From NCBI RefSeq assembly GCF_900182655.1, contig NZ_FXTC01000001.1:496001-560000 (forward strand): a stretch of 64,000 nt of DNA. Reading direction: 5' to 3'. Below the pieces are notes generated by a model. That model ran no database searches and had not been told where the DNA came from. It worked only from the letters and a program-made list of their open reading frames with translations. Shown one piece after another: positions 23,787-32,833 of this stretch. This stretch comes from Chryseobacterium rhizoplanae (GTDB lineage: Bacteria; Bacteroidota; Bacteroidia; Flavobacteriales; Weeksellaceae). Each line of letters opens with the position of its first letter. Position 1 is the stretch's first letter. The translations under genes and the position numbers were made by a program.

Positions 23787-25145
23787 TTACCAATTTTTAT
23801 CAATCATATAAATAAGTTGTGTCATTACCGCTGAACCAAGCAGCAGTTCTCTTCGGTTGACTTTTTCAAAAGTATCTTCTTCGGTGTGGTGAATATCAAA
23901 ATAACGCTGCGGATCAGGAACCAGTTCAGCTGTGGGAACTCCCATCTCATGGAGCGGAGCAATATCTGATCCGGAATATTTCCCTTCGAAATTATAAACC
24001 CCATAAGGTAAAAACAGGTTGACCCAGCTTTTGATCTGATTTCTTTGAGAGTCATCCATTTCGAGGGAAATCCCCCGTGGTGAGAAACCTCCGGCGTCTG
24101 TTTCTATAGCAAAAAGATGTTTTTCGTTGTTTTCTTTAGCAATTTTGCCATATTGTTTTCCGCCTTTCGTTCCATTTTCTTCGTTGGCAAAGCAGACGGC
24201 GCGGATAGTATGGTTGTTCTGTATCCCTAATTCTTTAAATGTTCTCAAGACCTCGATACTTTGTACAATTCCGGCTCCGTCATCATGAGCGCCTTCACCT
24301 ACATCCCAGGAATCAAGGTGACCGCCGACAACAATAACGCTCTGGTCTTTTTTACCGGTAATTTCCCCGATTACAGAATGGGAAAGCTTTTCACCTTTCA
24401 TTCCACAGTTGGAATTGAGCTTTGCTGTCACTTTCTGTTTTTTCAACAGCGTTTCCAGTTCATCAGCAGAAGTATTTCCGATGGTAATGGCTGGTATTTT
24501 TGAAATGTTTTCATCATAGCGCATATTGCCTGTGTGAGGAACATCGTCAAGAGCGGAAGAAAGTGACCGGATGATGGCAAATTTACCTCCTTTTTTAGCC
24601 GTTAATGAAGCGGTGGTTCGTCTGTAAGCACTGGCATCGCGGTAAGAAATGAAAGTCTGTACATTTTCCTGATTAAAAGGATAGTTGAAAAATACAATCT
24701 TATCTTTCACCTTTTCTGCGGGAAGTTGATCATATTCTTCAAGCGATTTTACCATAATAATTTCTCCTGAAACATCTTTTCCTCCTGTTCCTTCAGAATT
24801 TCCAAGGGAAAGCATTTTAATACTTTTCCATTTTCCGTTTGAAGTCTGGATGTGCAGAGATTCTTTTCCTCTTACCCATACCGGGATCATGACATCCTGA
24901 AGCCATACTTTATCAGCTCCGGCATCCCGGAGTTTCTGTGCAGCCCATTGTACTGATTTCTCATACGCTTCAGAACCGCTTAAACGGTTGCCTATCGTTT
25001 TGGTGAGCTCTCTCAGTTCATTGTATCCTTTGCCATTGTTCAGAATTTCTGTGGAAATTTTTCTGAACTGGATCGAATCTTCTTTAGCCTGACCAAAAAC
25101 AGCCATTCCAAAAAGCAATAATGAAGCTCCTGCTATCTTTTTCAT
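23787..25145 (-). CDS. secreted M28 family zinc peptidase (paralogue 2)
   Basis: The start is placed at 25145 ("MKKIAGASLLLFGMAVFGQ"), 1 bp after the third paralogue's stop; the frame to 25163 adds six residues and overlaps it. It is 452 residues and very similar to paralogue 1 over its whole length, so the two arose by recent tandem duplication. All zinc ligands and the catalytic Glu are kept ("GGHLDSWD", "AHDDGAG", "ANEENGTKGG", "ETDAGG", "FDIHHTEED"). Divergence concentrates around "YPFNQENVQTFISYRDASA" in the insert domain, which may change substrate choice. Confidence 0.93.
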   Translation of the reverse strand: MKKIAGASLLLFGMAVFGQAKEDSIQFRKISTEILNNGKGYNELRELTKTIGNRLSGSEAYEKSVQWAAQKLRDAGADKVWLQDVMIPVWVRGKESLHIQTSNGKWKSIKMLSLGNSEGTGGKDVSGEIIMVKSLEEYDQLPAEKVKDKIVFFNYPFNQENVQTFISYRDASAYRRTTASLTAKKGGKFAIIRSLSSALDDVPHTGNMRYDENISKIPAITIGNTSADELETLLKKQKVTAKLNSNCGMKGEKLSHSVIGEITGKKDQSVIVVGGHLDSWDVGEGAHDDGAGIVQSIEVLRTFKELGIQNNHTIRAVCFANEENGTKGGKQYGKIAKENNEKHLFAIETDAGGFSPRGISLEMDDSQRNQIKSWVNLFLPYGVYNFEGKYSGSDIAPLHEMGVPTAELVPDPQRYFDIHHTEEDTFEKVNRRELLLGSAVMTQLIYMIDKNW

Positions 25146-25146
25146 A

Positions 25147-26550
25147 TTACCAGTTTTTATCAACCATAAAAATCATTTGTGTGATGGCTACTGCTCCGAG
25201 AAGCAATTCTCTTTTATTCACTTTGTCAAAAGTATCCTGTTCGGAATGGTGGTAATCGAAATACCTTTGGGTATCAACTACCAGCTCTGCTAAGGGAATA
25301 TCAAGCTTTTTTAAAGGAGAAATATCCTGAATTGCCTCAGTTTGGTCGAAATCATAAACGCCATAAGGAAGAAAATATTCTTTCCATGGATAAATCAATC
25401 GTCTTCTCTGAGGTGACATATCCAGAGAAAATCCTCGTGGAGAATAACCTCCTGCATCTGTTCCTAAAGCAAAAACATGTTTTTCATCTCTCTTTTTTAC
25501 AAAAGCGGCATACATCTCGCGGCCCTGGCCTCCGTTTTCACTATTGGCGTACAGGACTACCCGGATGGTATGGTTATTTTCGTATCCAAGCGCTTTCAGT
25601 GTTCTTAAAACTTCGATACATTGTACAACACCGGTTCCATCATCAATAGCACCTTCGCCAAAATCCCACGAATCAAGCTGAGCGCCTAGAAGAATGACTT
25701 TAGAATCTTTCTTACCTTGAATTTCAGCAATAATGTTAGGATTTGTAGTGTCTCCTTTTGATTCAGCAGTCATATTGATTTTGGCCATGACCTTTTGTTT
25801 TTTCAATGTTTTTTCCAGTTCATCTGCAGATCTTACTCCAATGGATAAAGCAGGAATTTTAATTTTATCATCCGGTTCATAATAAATCATTTTAGCATGA
25901 GGAGTATCATCATTGGCGGTTGTAAGTGATCTTATAATTAATCCTTTTGCGCCTGTTTTGGCAATGATAGAAGCGGAAATTAATTTTGATTTTGCAGTCT
26001 GTAAATAGGAGTCACTTGTATTGATGATTTTCGGATCCATAGGAACGTTCACGAAAACGATCTTGTCTTTTAACTGTCCTATGGACATGGCATTAAGCTC
26101 TGAAGTGGAATTAATCAAGACAATTTCACCTGTAAGGTCTTTTCCTCCTGTTCCTTCAGAGTTTCCGAAAGAAAGCATTCTGATATTTTTCCAGTCTCCA
26201 TTTCCTGCTTTTATTTGTAAAGATTCTTTTCCTCTGATCCAGACAGGTGCTTTGGCTTCCTGTCTCCAGATCATGTCAATACCAATTTCCTTGAACTTTT
26301 TTTCTGCCCATTCTACGGCTTTTGTATAACCGGGACTTGCACTGAAACGTGATCCGATTCCTTTCGTAAGTTCTCCAAGATTGTCATAAGCCTTACCATT
26401 GGTCATGATTTCATCTGAAATTTTTCTGAACTCATCATGATAATTGAATTTGGCAAGCGTTGTTTTTTTTGCCGGATTTTTTTGTGGCTTTTTTTGAGAA
26501 AATAAAAATCCACTCAAAAAGAGTGGAAGTATAATGAATATTTTTTTCAT
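25147..26550 (-). CDS. degenerate M28 peptidase-like protein (paralogue 3, probable pseudoenzyme)
   Basis: This 467-residue protein has a signal peptide ("MKKIFIILPLFLSGFLFSQ") followed by a Lys/Pro-rich linker. It aligns with the two downstream paralogues throughout, but two active-site residues are replaced. The first zinc-ligand His is Gln (Q291 in "LLGAQLDSWD", codon CAG), and the general-base Glu is Ser (S337 in "YANSENG"). D303, E338 and the distal His pair ("FDYHHSEQD") remain. The frame is intact, so it is expressed but probably not catalytic, perhaps acting in binding or regulation. It is the promoter-proximal gene of the operon. Confidence 0.88.
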   Translation of the reverse strand: MKKIFIILPLFLSGFLFSQKKPQKNPAKKTTLAKFNYHDEFRKISDEIMTNGKAYDNLGELTKGIGSRFSASPGYTKAVEWAEKKFKEIGIDMIWRQEAKAPVWIRGKESLQIKAGNGDWKNIRMLSFGNSEGTGGKDLTGEIVLINSTSELNAMSIGQLKDKIVFVNVPMDPKIINTSDSYLQTAKSKLISASIIAKTGAKGLIIRSLTTANDDTPHAKMIYYEPDDKIKIPALSIGVRSADELEKTLKKQKVMAKINMTAESKGDTTNPNIIAEIQGKKDSKVILLGAQLDSWDFGEGAIDDGTGVVQCIEVLRTLKALGYENNHTIRVVLYANSENGGQGREMYAAFVKKRDEKHVFALGTDAGGYSPRGFSLDMSPQRRRLIYPWKEYFLPYGVYDFDQTEAIQDISPLKKLDIPLAELVVDTQRYFDYHHSEQDTFDKVNKRELLLGAVAITQMIFMVDKNW

Positions 26551-26605
26551 TTTTTATTTACCTTTCTTTTTCCTCTGATAAAAGTAGGGAAAAAATAGGA
26601 ATTTA

Positions 26606-27850
26606 TTAAGGTTTCATATCGTACATTACCAGGGCTGTAATCAATTTTGGTTCAATAAATGTACATTTTGGAGGCATACTTAATTTTAAATCCGAAATTT
26701 TAATCATATCATTAAAACTTACAGGATAAATTCCGAAACCAACTTTGCCTTCACCGCTGTCTACCTTCTCTTTTAAAAGATTTATTCCGTTGATGTTTGA
26801 AGTTCCTTTTACATAAGAGATAAGTTCAGAGCTGTCCGGATCTTCAATTTTTAGGATATTTTTGAAAATATACTTGTCAATAAGGTGGTGATCCAGGTTA
26901 TCAAGAGACATCTCTTTGGAACGAAGATCATGCTTCACGTGAAGAGAGTAGAACTTCCCATCCATATACATTGAAATGTGGAATTTTTGAGAAGGGTAGT
27001 AGGAGGTTTCTCCTTTTTCATGAATAAGGAAGTATTTTTCAAGTTCCTTCAGGAAATCTTCGGGAGAAATGCCATTCAAATCATGTAAGATTCTGTTATA
27101 ATCATGAATTTTAATCGACTGATTGGAAACAATAAAACTGTATACAAAGTTGTAAAGTTCTGTACCGTTATGTTTTTTGTTTTTCTCCTTATGATATTTT
27201 GCATTTATTGCTGTAGAACCAATTCTATGGTGCCCGTCAGCAATATAAAATGAATCAATCTGATCTATTACTTCTTTAAACTGCTGTAGTTTCAGACGGT
27301 TGTCTATTCTCCAGATTTTATGTCTGATACCGATAGTATCTACATGGTTGAAGATAGGAACGTTTTTCTCCTCATGATTCATCAGCAGCTCAATTTTTGA
27401 GTTGGCCGGATAGGTAAGGAGTACGGGTTCTGCCTGCAGATTTACTTTTTCAAGGTAATGAGCTAGTTTTTCTTTTTTCTGAGGAATGGTACTTTCATGT
27501 CTTTTGATTTTTCCATTCCAGAAATCTTCAATACTCGCTAATCCCAGAAGTCCTCTGAACACCTGTTTGTTGGGGTAGATCTGCTCATAAAGATAGTAAG
27601 CTGAATTATCCTGGACCAATTTCTTCTCGTCCAGAAGTTCTTCAAATGTAGAACGGATCTTTCGCAGATTCCGGTCAATATCTTTAGATTTACTTACAAC
27701 ATAGGGCTTAATCATATTGATGTAAGTATTTTCAACTTGAGCTTTCTCTGCAATCTCTTCCTGGGTAAAATTATCCAGTGGATGCGTAGGGAAAGTACTC
27801 TCAAAGTCTCTATGAGGTCTTATTCCACGGAAAGGTTTAAAAACAGGCAT
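26606..27850 (-). CDS. DUF1015 family protein
   Basis: This 414-residue cytoplasmic protein starts "MPVFKPFRGIRPHRD", the family hallmark, and has the conserved "YIADGHHRIGSTAIN" motif and "GIYPVSFNDMIKISD" near the C-terminus. The biochemical function of DUF1015 is not established. It begins 2 bp after serA on the same strand, so it belongs to the serine-synthesis transcript. This coupling suggests a role connected with phosphoserine or PLP-linked metabolism, by position only. Confidence 0.88.
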   Translation of the reverse strand: MPVFKPFRGIRPHRDFESTFPTHPLDNFTQEEIAEKAQVENTYINMIKPYVVSKSKDIDRNLRKIRSTFEELLDEKKLVQDNSAYYLYEQIYPNKQVFRGLLGLASIEDFWNGKIKRHESTIPQKKEKLAHYLEKVNLQAEPVLLTYPANSKIELLMNHEEKNVPIFNHVDTIGIRHKIWRIDNRLKLQQFKEVIDQIDSFYIADGHHRIGSTAINAKYHKEKNKKHNGTELYNFVYSFIVSNQSIKIHDYNRILHDLNGISPEDFLKELEKYFLIHEKGETSYYPSQKFHISMYMDGKFYSLHVKHDLRSKEMSLDNLDHHLIDKYIFKNILKIEDPDSSELISYVKGTSNINGINLLKEKVDSGEGKVGFGIYPVSFNDMIKISDLKLSMPPKCTFIEPKLITALVMYDMKP

Positions 27851-27852
27851 AT

Positions 27853-28818
27853 TTATCTTATAGTTTCTTTTTGTAGCTTAATAATTTGTTCAGCAAGTTC
27901 GATACCGATTTTTTCCTGCGCATCCACTGTATTTCCGCCAACGTGCGGAGAAAGAGATAATGCAGGGTTCATCAGTAAAGGAAGTTCGGGGCTTGGCTCA
28001 TTTTCAAAAACATCCAATGCTGCTCCGGCTATTTTTCCTGATTCAATAAAATCGATTAGTGTCACTTCATTGATGACACCTCCTCTTGCAGTATTTACAA
28101 TATAGACTCCGTCTTTCATTTTTTCAAACTGAGGGGTATCTATAATATATTCATTCGTTTTCGGCGTATTGATACTGATGAAGTCCGCATCTTTCAGGAA
28201 TGCATCCATATCATTGGTGGAAGTGATTTCAAAGTCGACAGACTGTCCGTTGAAGAAGTTCAGGGTAAGAACTTCCGTTTTTGGGCTTCTTGTCAGAACG
28301 GTTACTTTCATTCCTAAAGCAATTCCTATTTTAATAACTTCCTGGCCAATACTTCCAAAGCCAATTACTCCTAATGTTTTCCCTGAAAGTTCATAGGCAT
28401 TGCTGAATGACTTTTTCATAGCACTGAAATGAGTATCTCCTTCCAAAGGCATCAGTCTGTTGGATTCGTGAAGGAATCTTGCCAGTGAAATGAAATGTCC
28501 GAAAACTAATTCTGCCACTGATTTTGAAGATGCTGTAGGGGTATTGATTACTTTAATACCTTTGCTTCTGGCATATTCCACATCAATGTTGTCCATCCCG
28601 ATACCGCCTCTTCCAATGATTTTAAGGCCGGGACATGCATCAATCAGTTCCTGTCTCACTTTCGTCACACTTCTTACAAGAAGGACGTCCACATTATTAT
28701 CGTTGATAAAATTAATAACGTGATCCTGAGCGACTCTATTGTCCAGGATTTCAATTCCAGCTTCTTTTAAAGCGTTTTCTCCTGCTTTTGAGATTCCATC
28801 GTTTGCTAAAACTTTCAT
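27853..28818 (-). CDS. serA: D-3-phosphoglycerate dehydrogenase (short form)
   Basis: This 321-residue D-2-hydroxyacid dehydrogenase has the nucleotide-binding "LGVIGFGSIGQEV", "GRGGIGMDNID", "NTARGGVINE" and the catalytic His in "SPHVGGNT". It has no C-terminal ACT domain, so serine feedback of the E. coli type is not expected. The flanks (DUF1015 2 bp downstream, serC upstream on the same strand) identify it as the first step of serine synthesis rather than another hydroxyacid dehydrogenase. It oxidises 3-phosphoglycerate to 3-phosphohydroxypyruvate. Confidence 0.9.
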   Translation of the reverse strand: MKVLANDGISKAGENALKEAGIEILDNRVAQDHVINFINDNNVDVLLVRSVTKVRQELIDACPGLKIIGRGGIGMDNIDVEYARSKGIKVINTPTASSKSVAELVFGHFISLARFLHESNRLMPLEGDTHFSAMKKSFSNAYELSGKTLGVIGFGSIGQEVIKIGIALGMKVTVLTRSPKTEVLTLNFFNGQSVDFEITSTNDMDAFLKDADFISINTPKTNEYIIDTPQFEKMKDGVYIVNTARGGVINEVTLIDFIESGKIAGAALDVFENEPSPELPLLMNPALSLSPHVGGNTVDAQEKIGIELAEQIIKLQKETIR

Positions 28819-28939
28819 GAATTATTTGATTTAAAGATTGAAAAATGTAATATTTCAAAATTTTAAAACTGAGGTGCAAATTAATAAATTTAAATTAACT
28901 GCTTTTCACTCTTTCAATCTTTGAATTTTTAATACTTTA

Positions 28940-30004
28940 TTATTTGATTGATTTCATTACATCCACCAAAACCTGTACGCTTTCAATAGGTAAGGCGTTG
29001 TATAAACTTGCTCTGTAACCGCCAAGGCTTCTGTGTCCGTTCAATCCACTGATACCTGCCGCTTTCCATGCATTGTCAAATTCTTCTTTTTTGCTTTCGT
29101 CTGTGATTTTGAAAGAAACATTCATCAGTGAACGGTCTTCTTTTACGCAGAAAGTTTCAAATAGGGGATTGCTGTCGATTTCATCATATAAAAGCTTTGC
29201 TTTAGCTTCATTTCTTTGTTCTGCAGCTGCAATTCCTCCGTTTTTTTCAAGATACTGAAGGGTAAGCAAAGAAGCATACACAGGAAATACCGGCGGCGTA
29301 TTGTACATTGATTCTTTAGCGATGTGCTGAGAATAATCAAGAATCGAAAACATATTTTCTCTTCCTGTTTTTCCAAGAATTTCTTTTTTGATCACCACTA
29401 AAGTAACTCCTGCAGGTCCCATATTTTTCTGAGCACCGGCATAGATCAAATCAAATTTGGAAAAGTCCAGCTGTCTTGAGAAAATATCAGAACTCATATC
29501 ACAAACCACCAGCGTATCCACTTCAGGGAAAGATTTCATCTGAGTTCCATAAATAGTGTTGTTCGAAGTACAGTGGAAATAATCGTATTCTGAACCAACC
29601 GTATAATCTTTAGGGATAAAAGAGTAATTTTCTTCTTTTGAAGAACCTACCACATCTACCGTTCCTACTTTTTTTGCTTCTTTGATGGCTCCGGCTGCCC
29701 ATGTTCCTGTATCCATGTAAGCTGCTTTTCCACCTACTTTCATCAGGTTGTAAGGAACCATTGCAAATTGCAGGCTGGCACCTCCTCCTAAATAAAGGAC
29801 TTCATAATCATCACCAAGATTCATTAGTCTTTTTACAATTGCACGCGCTTCGTCCATTACAGCTACGAAATCCTTACTTCTGTGAGAAATTTCAAGAAGA
29901 GACAATCCTATACCGTTAAAGTCCAGAATAGCCTGTGCTGATTTTTCAAATACCTCCTGTGGCAAAATACATGGCCCTGCGCTGAAGTTGTGCTTTTTGT
30001 TCAT
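28940..30004 (-). CDS. serC: phosphoserine aminotransferase
   Basis: This 354-residue PLP enzyme of the SerC family starts "MNKKHNFSAGPCILPQEV", has "LGGGASLQFAMVPYNL", "CDMSSDIFSR" and the PLP lysine in "YAGAQKNMGPAG", and ends with "NGHRSLGGYRASLYNA". It converts 3-phosphohydroxypyruvate to phosphoserine with glutamate, the step after SerA, whose gene is 121 bp downstream. That gap carries an 11-bp inverted repeat (28833-28843 with 28912-28922). Confidence 0.96.
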   Translation of the reverse strand: MNKKHNFSAGPCILPQEVFEKSAQAILDFNGIGLSLLEISHRSKDFVAVMDEARAIVKRLMNLGDDYEVLYLGGGASLQFAMVPYNLMKVGGKAAYMDTGTWAAGAIKEAKKVGTVDVVGSSKEENYSFIPKDYTVGSEYDYFHCTSNNTIYGTQMKSFPEVDTLVVCDMSSDIFSRQLDFSKFDLIYAGAQKNMGPAGVTLVVIKKEILGKTGRENMFSILDYSQHIAKESMYNTPPVFPVYASLLTLQYLEKNGGIAAAEQRNEAKAKLLYDEIDSNPLFETFCVKEDRSLMNVSFKITDESKKEEFDNAWKAAGISGLNGHRSLGGYRASLYNALPIESVQVLVDVMKSIK

Positions 30005-30079
30005 ATTTTTTATTTTTTGGTTTGCTTCCGGATTGTATAATCCTTCAGCTTTATTTTTGGTTACATTGGGTTTTTGGAC

Positions 30080-30109
30080 AAAAAAACCGCCTCACAGATG
30101 ATGAGACGG
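30080..30109 (-). terminator. terminator of the ferredoxin gene
   Basis: On the minus strand CCGTCTCA (30109-30102) pairs with TGAGGCGG (30094-30087) with one G-U pair, followed by T7. Confidence 0.8.
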
Positions 30110-30116
30110 AATTTTT

Positions 30117-30467
30117 TTATTCGCCGTGTAAGAATGCTTTTTTATTAAGAAGAGATTCTTCAGATTCTACGTGATCCTCGTCAGGAACGCAACAGTCTAC
30201 AGGGCATACCGCCGCACACTGAGGTTCTTCATGGAATCCTTTACATTCTGTACATTTATCTGTTACAATGAAATATACATCATCACTTACAGGTTCCTGT
30301 GGTGCATCTGCATCTACAGTAAGTCCGGACGGCATTGTAATCGTACCTTGAAGAGCCGTACCGTCAGAAGCTTTCCAATCTACAGCTCCTTCATATATTG
30401 CATTGTTGGGACATTCTGGTTCACAAGCCCCACAATTAATGCATTCATCAGTTATTTTAATAGCCAT
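30117..30467 (-). CDS. 4Fe-4S dicluster ferredoxin
   Basis: This 116-residue soluble protein has two cluster motifs. The first is "CINCGACEPECP" (~residues 10-21). The second is split by an insertion: "CTECKG", then "CAAVCPVDCC". The spacing resembles the 7Fe/8Fe ferredoxins of flavobacteria, where the region between the motifs is enlarged (~35 residues). It is an electron carrier whose partner cannot be named. It is divergent from the LuxC-like reductase gene (59-bp gap) and ends before its own terminator. Confidence 0.92.
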   Translation of the reverse strand: MAIKITDECINCGACEPECPNNAIYEGAVDWKASDGTALQGTITMPSGLTVDADAPQEPVSDDVYFIVTDKCTECKGFHEEPQCAAVCPVDCCVPDEDHVESEESLLNKKAFLHGE

Positions 30468-30480
30468 CGCTAATTTTTTT

Positions 30481-30488
30481 TAAATTTG
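30481..30488 (+). promoter_or_regulatory. -7 box of the LuxC-like gene
   Basis: TAAATTTG fits TAnnTTTG and lies 38 bp before the ATG at 30527, inside the divergent spacer. Confidence 0.45.
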
Positions 30489-30526
30489 CACAAAATTACA
30501 AAATATTCCCCAATTTTAAAGTAATT

Positions 30527-31561
30527 ATGAATACCGAAAATCAAGTTTTAGGACTTATTAAATTAAGTGACTATATAAAAGCGTTTTTAGCGAAGAAACC
30601 GGAAGATCACAATGAGGATGATGCAGATTTTGAATTATTATTGAAAAGGTCTGAAATAGAAAATCCATGGTTTACTATTGATAATCAGAAATTTGCTTTA
30701 CAGCAATGGGCAGGTCTTTTGACTGAAGAAAACATCAAAAAGTGGCTGGGAAATTATTCAACCTCTAAAGTATCAAAAAGAGTTGGACTTATTTTAGCCG
30801 GAAATATTCCTTTGGTGGGCTTTCATGATGTGATGTCTGTGGTGTTGAGCAATCACATTCCTGTTATTAAACTGTCTTCAAAAGATAAATACATGGTTCC
30901 GTTTTTATTAAAAAAATGGAATGAGTTTTCTGACGGAAATGTAGTGTTTGAGTTTGTAGAAAGATTAGAAAATTTTGATGCTGTAATCGCTACAGGAAGC
31001 AATAATACAGCCAGATACCTGGAATATTATTTTAAGAATCATTTAAGCATTATCCGTAAAAACAGAACTTCTGTTGCCGTATTGAAAGGTGATGAAACGG
31101 AAACGGAACTACAGCTGCTGGCAAAAGATATTTTCCAGTATTTTGGGCTTGGATGCCGTAATGTGACGAGAATTTTTATTCCACAGGACTTCGTTATTGA
31201 CAGGCTGTTTGAGAGCTTCATCGGATTCCAGGATATCATCAATCATAATAAATATGCCAATAATTATGACTATAACAGGGCAGTTTATCTTTTAAATCAA
31301 GATAAATTCTGGGATAATAATTTTGTGATGCTGAAAGAAGATGATAAACTTTTCAGTCCGCTTTCTGTAATCAATTTCAGCAGATATGACTCTTTGGATG
31401 ACGTAAAAACATTTATTGCTGAAAACGAAGAAAATATCCAGTGTGTGGTGTCTAAAGAAGAGTTGGGATTGAATGCTATTCCTTTTGGAGAAGCACAAAA
31501 TCCAGGACTTGATACTTATGCAGATAATGTAGATACAATGAAATTTTTAGAACTGGTCTGA
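30527..31561 (+). CDS. acyl-CoA reductase (LuxC-like)
   Basis: This 344-residue protein belongs to the LuxC acyl-CoA reductase family, related to aldehyde dehydrogenases. Segments seen are "VGLILAGNIPLVGFHDVMSV", "IKLSSKD", "DAVIATGSNNTARY" and the nucleophile-region "YFGLGCRNVTRIF", with the Cys corresponding to the thioester cysteine. It would reduce acyl-CoA or acyl-ACP to an aldehyde. There are no lux genes nearby, and homologues in Bacteroidota have no settled role. It is followed 39 bp later by a small secreted protein gene. Confidence 0.85.
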   Translation: MNTENQVLGLIKLSDYIKAFLAKKPEDHNEDDADFELLLKRSEIENPWFTIDNQKFALQQWAGLLTEENIKKWLGNYSTSKVSKRVGLILAGNIPLVGFHDVMSVVLSNHIPVIKLSSKDKYMVPFLLKKWNEFSDGNVVFEFVERLENFDAVIATGSNNTARYLEYYFKNHLSIIRKNRTSVAVLKGDETETELQLLAKDIFQYFGLGCRNVTRIFIPQDFVIDRLFESFIGFQDIINHNKYANNYDYNRAVYLLNQDKFWDNNFVMLKEDDKLFSPLSVINFSRYDSLDDVKTFIAENEENIQCVVSKEELGLNAIPFGEAQNPGLDTYADNVDTMKFLELV

Positions 31562-31609
31562 TTTTCGTATCTTCCATCACTTATTTCACCAGATAACAAA
31601 ATGAATACT

Positions 31610-32047
31610 ATGAAAAAATTATTGCTGGGAATTGCTCTCGTGGGTGCACAGCTGATGTTTGCTCAGAAAGTAGCAGGTGTAAAGGTTGAGGGTGGCCAGA
31701 AGAAAGAGCAGCCGGCTGCTATAAGTAAGGAGAAAGTAAGTCTGTATAATGATAACTTTCTTAAGTTTGTTGAGGCTTTACAGGCTTCTGACCGTAAGGC
31801 AATTGATGGATTACTTTCTGAGAAGGTAAAGGAAATTGTAACGGATGATGTTCTTAAGAAAGTAAAAGATGGCATTGATCCCAATAAAAAGCTTGAAATC
31901 TTAAAAGCAGGATATTACAAAACGATGGATGGTATTAATCATCCAAGTATTAAGTATAAATATACAGGGGAATCATCATCCAAAGAGGCTATTACGGCTG
32001 TATTTGAGGATGACGGAAAAATTCTGGGTGTATTGCCTGCGAAATAG
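31610..32047 (+). CDS. small secreted protein of unknown function
   Basis: It has about 145 residues. The start is taken at 31610 ("MKKLLLGIALVGAQLMFAQ"); an ATG three codons earlier (31601) is also possible. After the signal peptide comes a Lys/Gly/Glu linker and a helical region ("NFLKFVEALQASDRKAIDGL"). The last ~45 residues ("YYKTMDGINHPSIKYKYTGE" onward) may form a small beta domain. No family is recognised. It is in line with the LuxC-like gene upstream and the Bax inhibitor gene 37 bp downstream, probably in one transcript. Confidence 0.65.
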   Translation: MKKLLLGIALVGAQLMFAQKVAGVKVEGGQKKEQPAAISKEKVSLYNDNFLKFVEALQASDRKAIDGLLSEKVKEIVTDDVLKKVKDGIDPNKKLEILKAGYYKTMDGINHPSIKYKYTGESSSKEAITAVFEDDGKILGVLPAK

Positions 32048-32084
32048 ATAAAATTTATTTTCGATTAACTAAAAAATATTAACT

Positions 32085-32774
32085 ATGATGACAGACGTTT
32101 TAGTTGCTCATTCTTCTGATGTGGAGAAGGCGGCTTTTTACAAGAAGACCTATTTGCATGTTGCTTTATCTATTCTTGCATTTATTGGAGTTGAAACGAT
32201 ATTATTGAAAACGGTTCCGAAAGAAATTATTTTCATGATGTTTGCTCAGAAATATATTTGGTTACTAATCATTGGCGTTTTCTGGTTAGCTTCTGTTTTG
32301 GCTTCTAAATGGTCACTTTCACAAAGTAAGTCTACTCAGTATCTGGGATTAGGATTTTACATTCTTTTGGAAGCGATTATTTTTATGCCTCTGCTTTTTA
32401 TTGCAACCAATATGGCAGGCGGTTCCAATGTAATCTTCCAGGCTGCTACTTTAACGATTGCGATGTTTGCAGGTATTTCCGCAGTGGCGTTTACTTCTAA
32501 AAGAGATTTTTCTTTTCTGAGAAATATCATTGTAATCGGTGGGTTTATCTCCATCGGACTGATTGCAGGAGGAATGATCTTTGGTTTTAACCTTGGATTA
32601 TGGTTTTCAGTAGGAATGGTAATTTTAGCTTCGGCTACTATTTTATATCAGACAAGTAAATTAAAAGACTCCTACGGGACAAACCAATATGTGGGTGCGG
32701 CATTGCAGCTTTTTGCTTCTATTATGCTTCTTTTCTGGTATATTCTAAGCATTCTGATGAGCAGAAGAAACTAA
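32085..32774 (+). CDS. Bax inhibitor-1 / YccA family membrane protein
   Basis: This 229-residue integral membrane protein has seven hydrophobic segments from about residue 27 to 226. The family pattern is seen in "LGFYILLEAIIFMPLLFI", "TLTIAMFAGISAVAFTSKRDFS" and "SATILYQTSKL". These proteins are pH-sensitive cation (Ca2+) leak channels or FtsH modulators in bacteria. Two start codons are adjacent at 32085 and 32088. A clear terminator follows at 32802. Confidence 0.9.
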   Translation: MMTDVLVAHSSDVEKAAFYKKTYLHVALSILAFIGVETILLKTVPKEIIFMMFAQKYIWLLIIGVFWLASVLASKWSLSQSKSTQYLGLGFYILLEAIIFMPLLFIATNMAGGSNVIFQAATLTIAMFAGISAVAFTSKRDFSFLRNIIVIGGFISIGLIAGGMIFGFNLGLWFSVGMVILASATILYQTSKLKDSYGTNQYVGAALQLFASIMLLFWYILSILMSRRN

Positions 32775-32801
32775 TTGATTTTTTATCTTTTAAAATAATA
32801 G

Positions 32802-32833
32802 TCCCGGTGATTTTTCATCGGGATTTCTTTTTT
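32802..32833 (+). terminator. terminator after the Bax inhibitor gene
   Basis: TCCCGGTGA (32802-32810) pairs with TCATCGGGA (32815-32823), with one G-U, followed by a T-rich run. Confidence 0.8.

Noticed and set aside
28833..28922. 11-bp inverted repeat between serA and serC as an attenuator
   Set aside because: The arms are AT-rich and 68 bp apart, without a T-run or leader ORF, so the evidence is too weak for a regulatory call.
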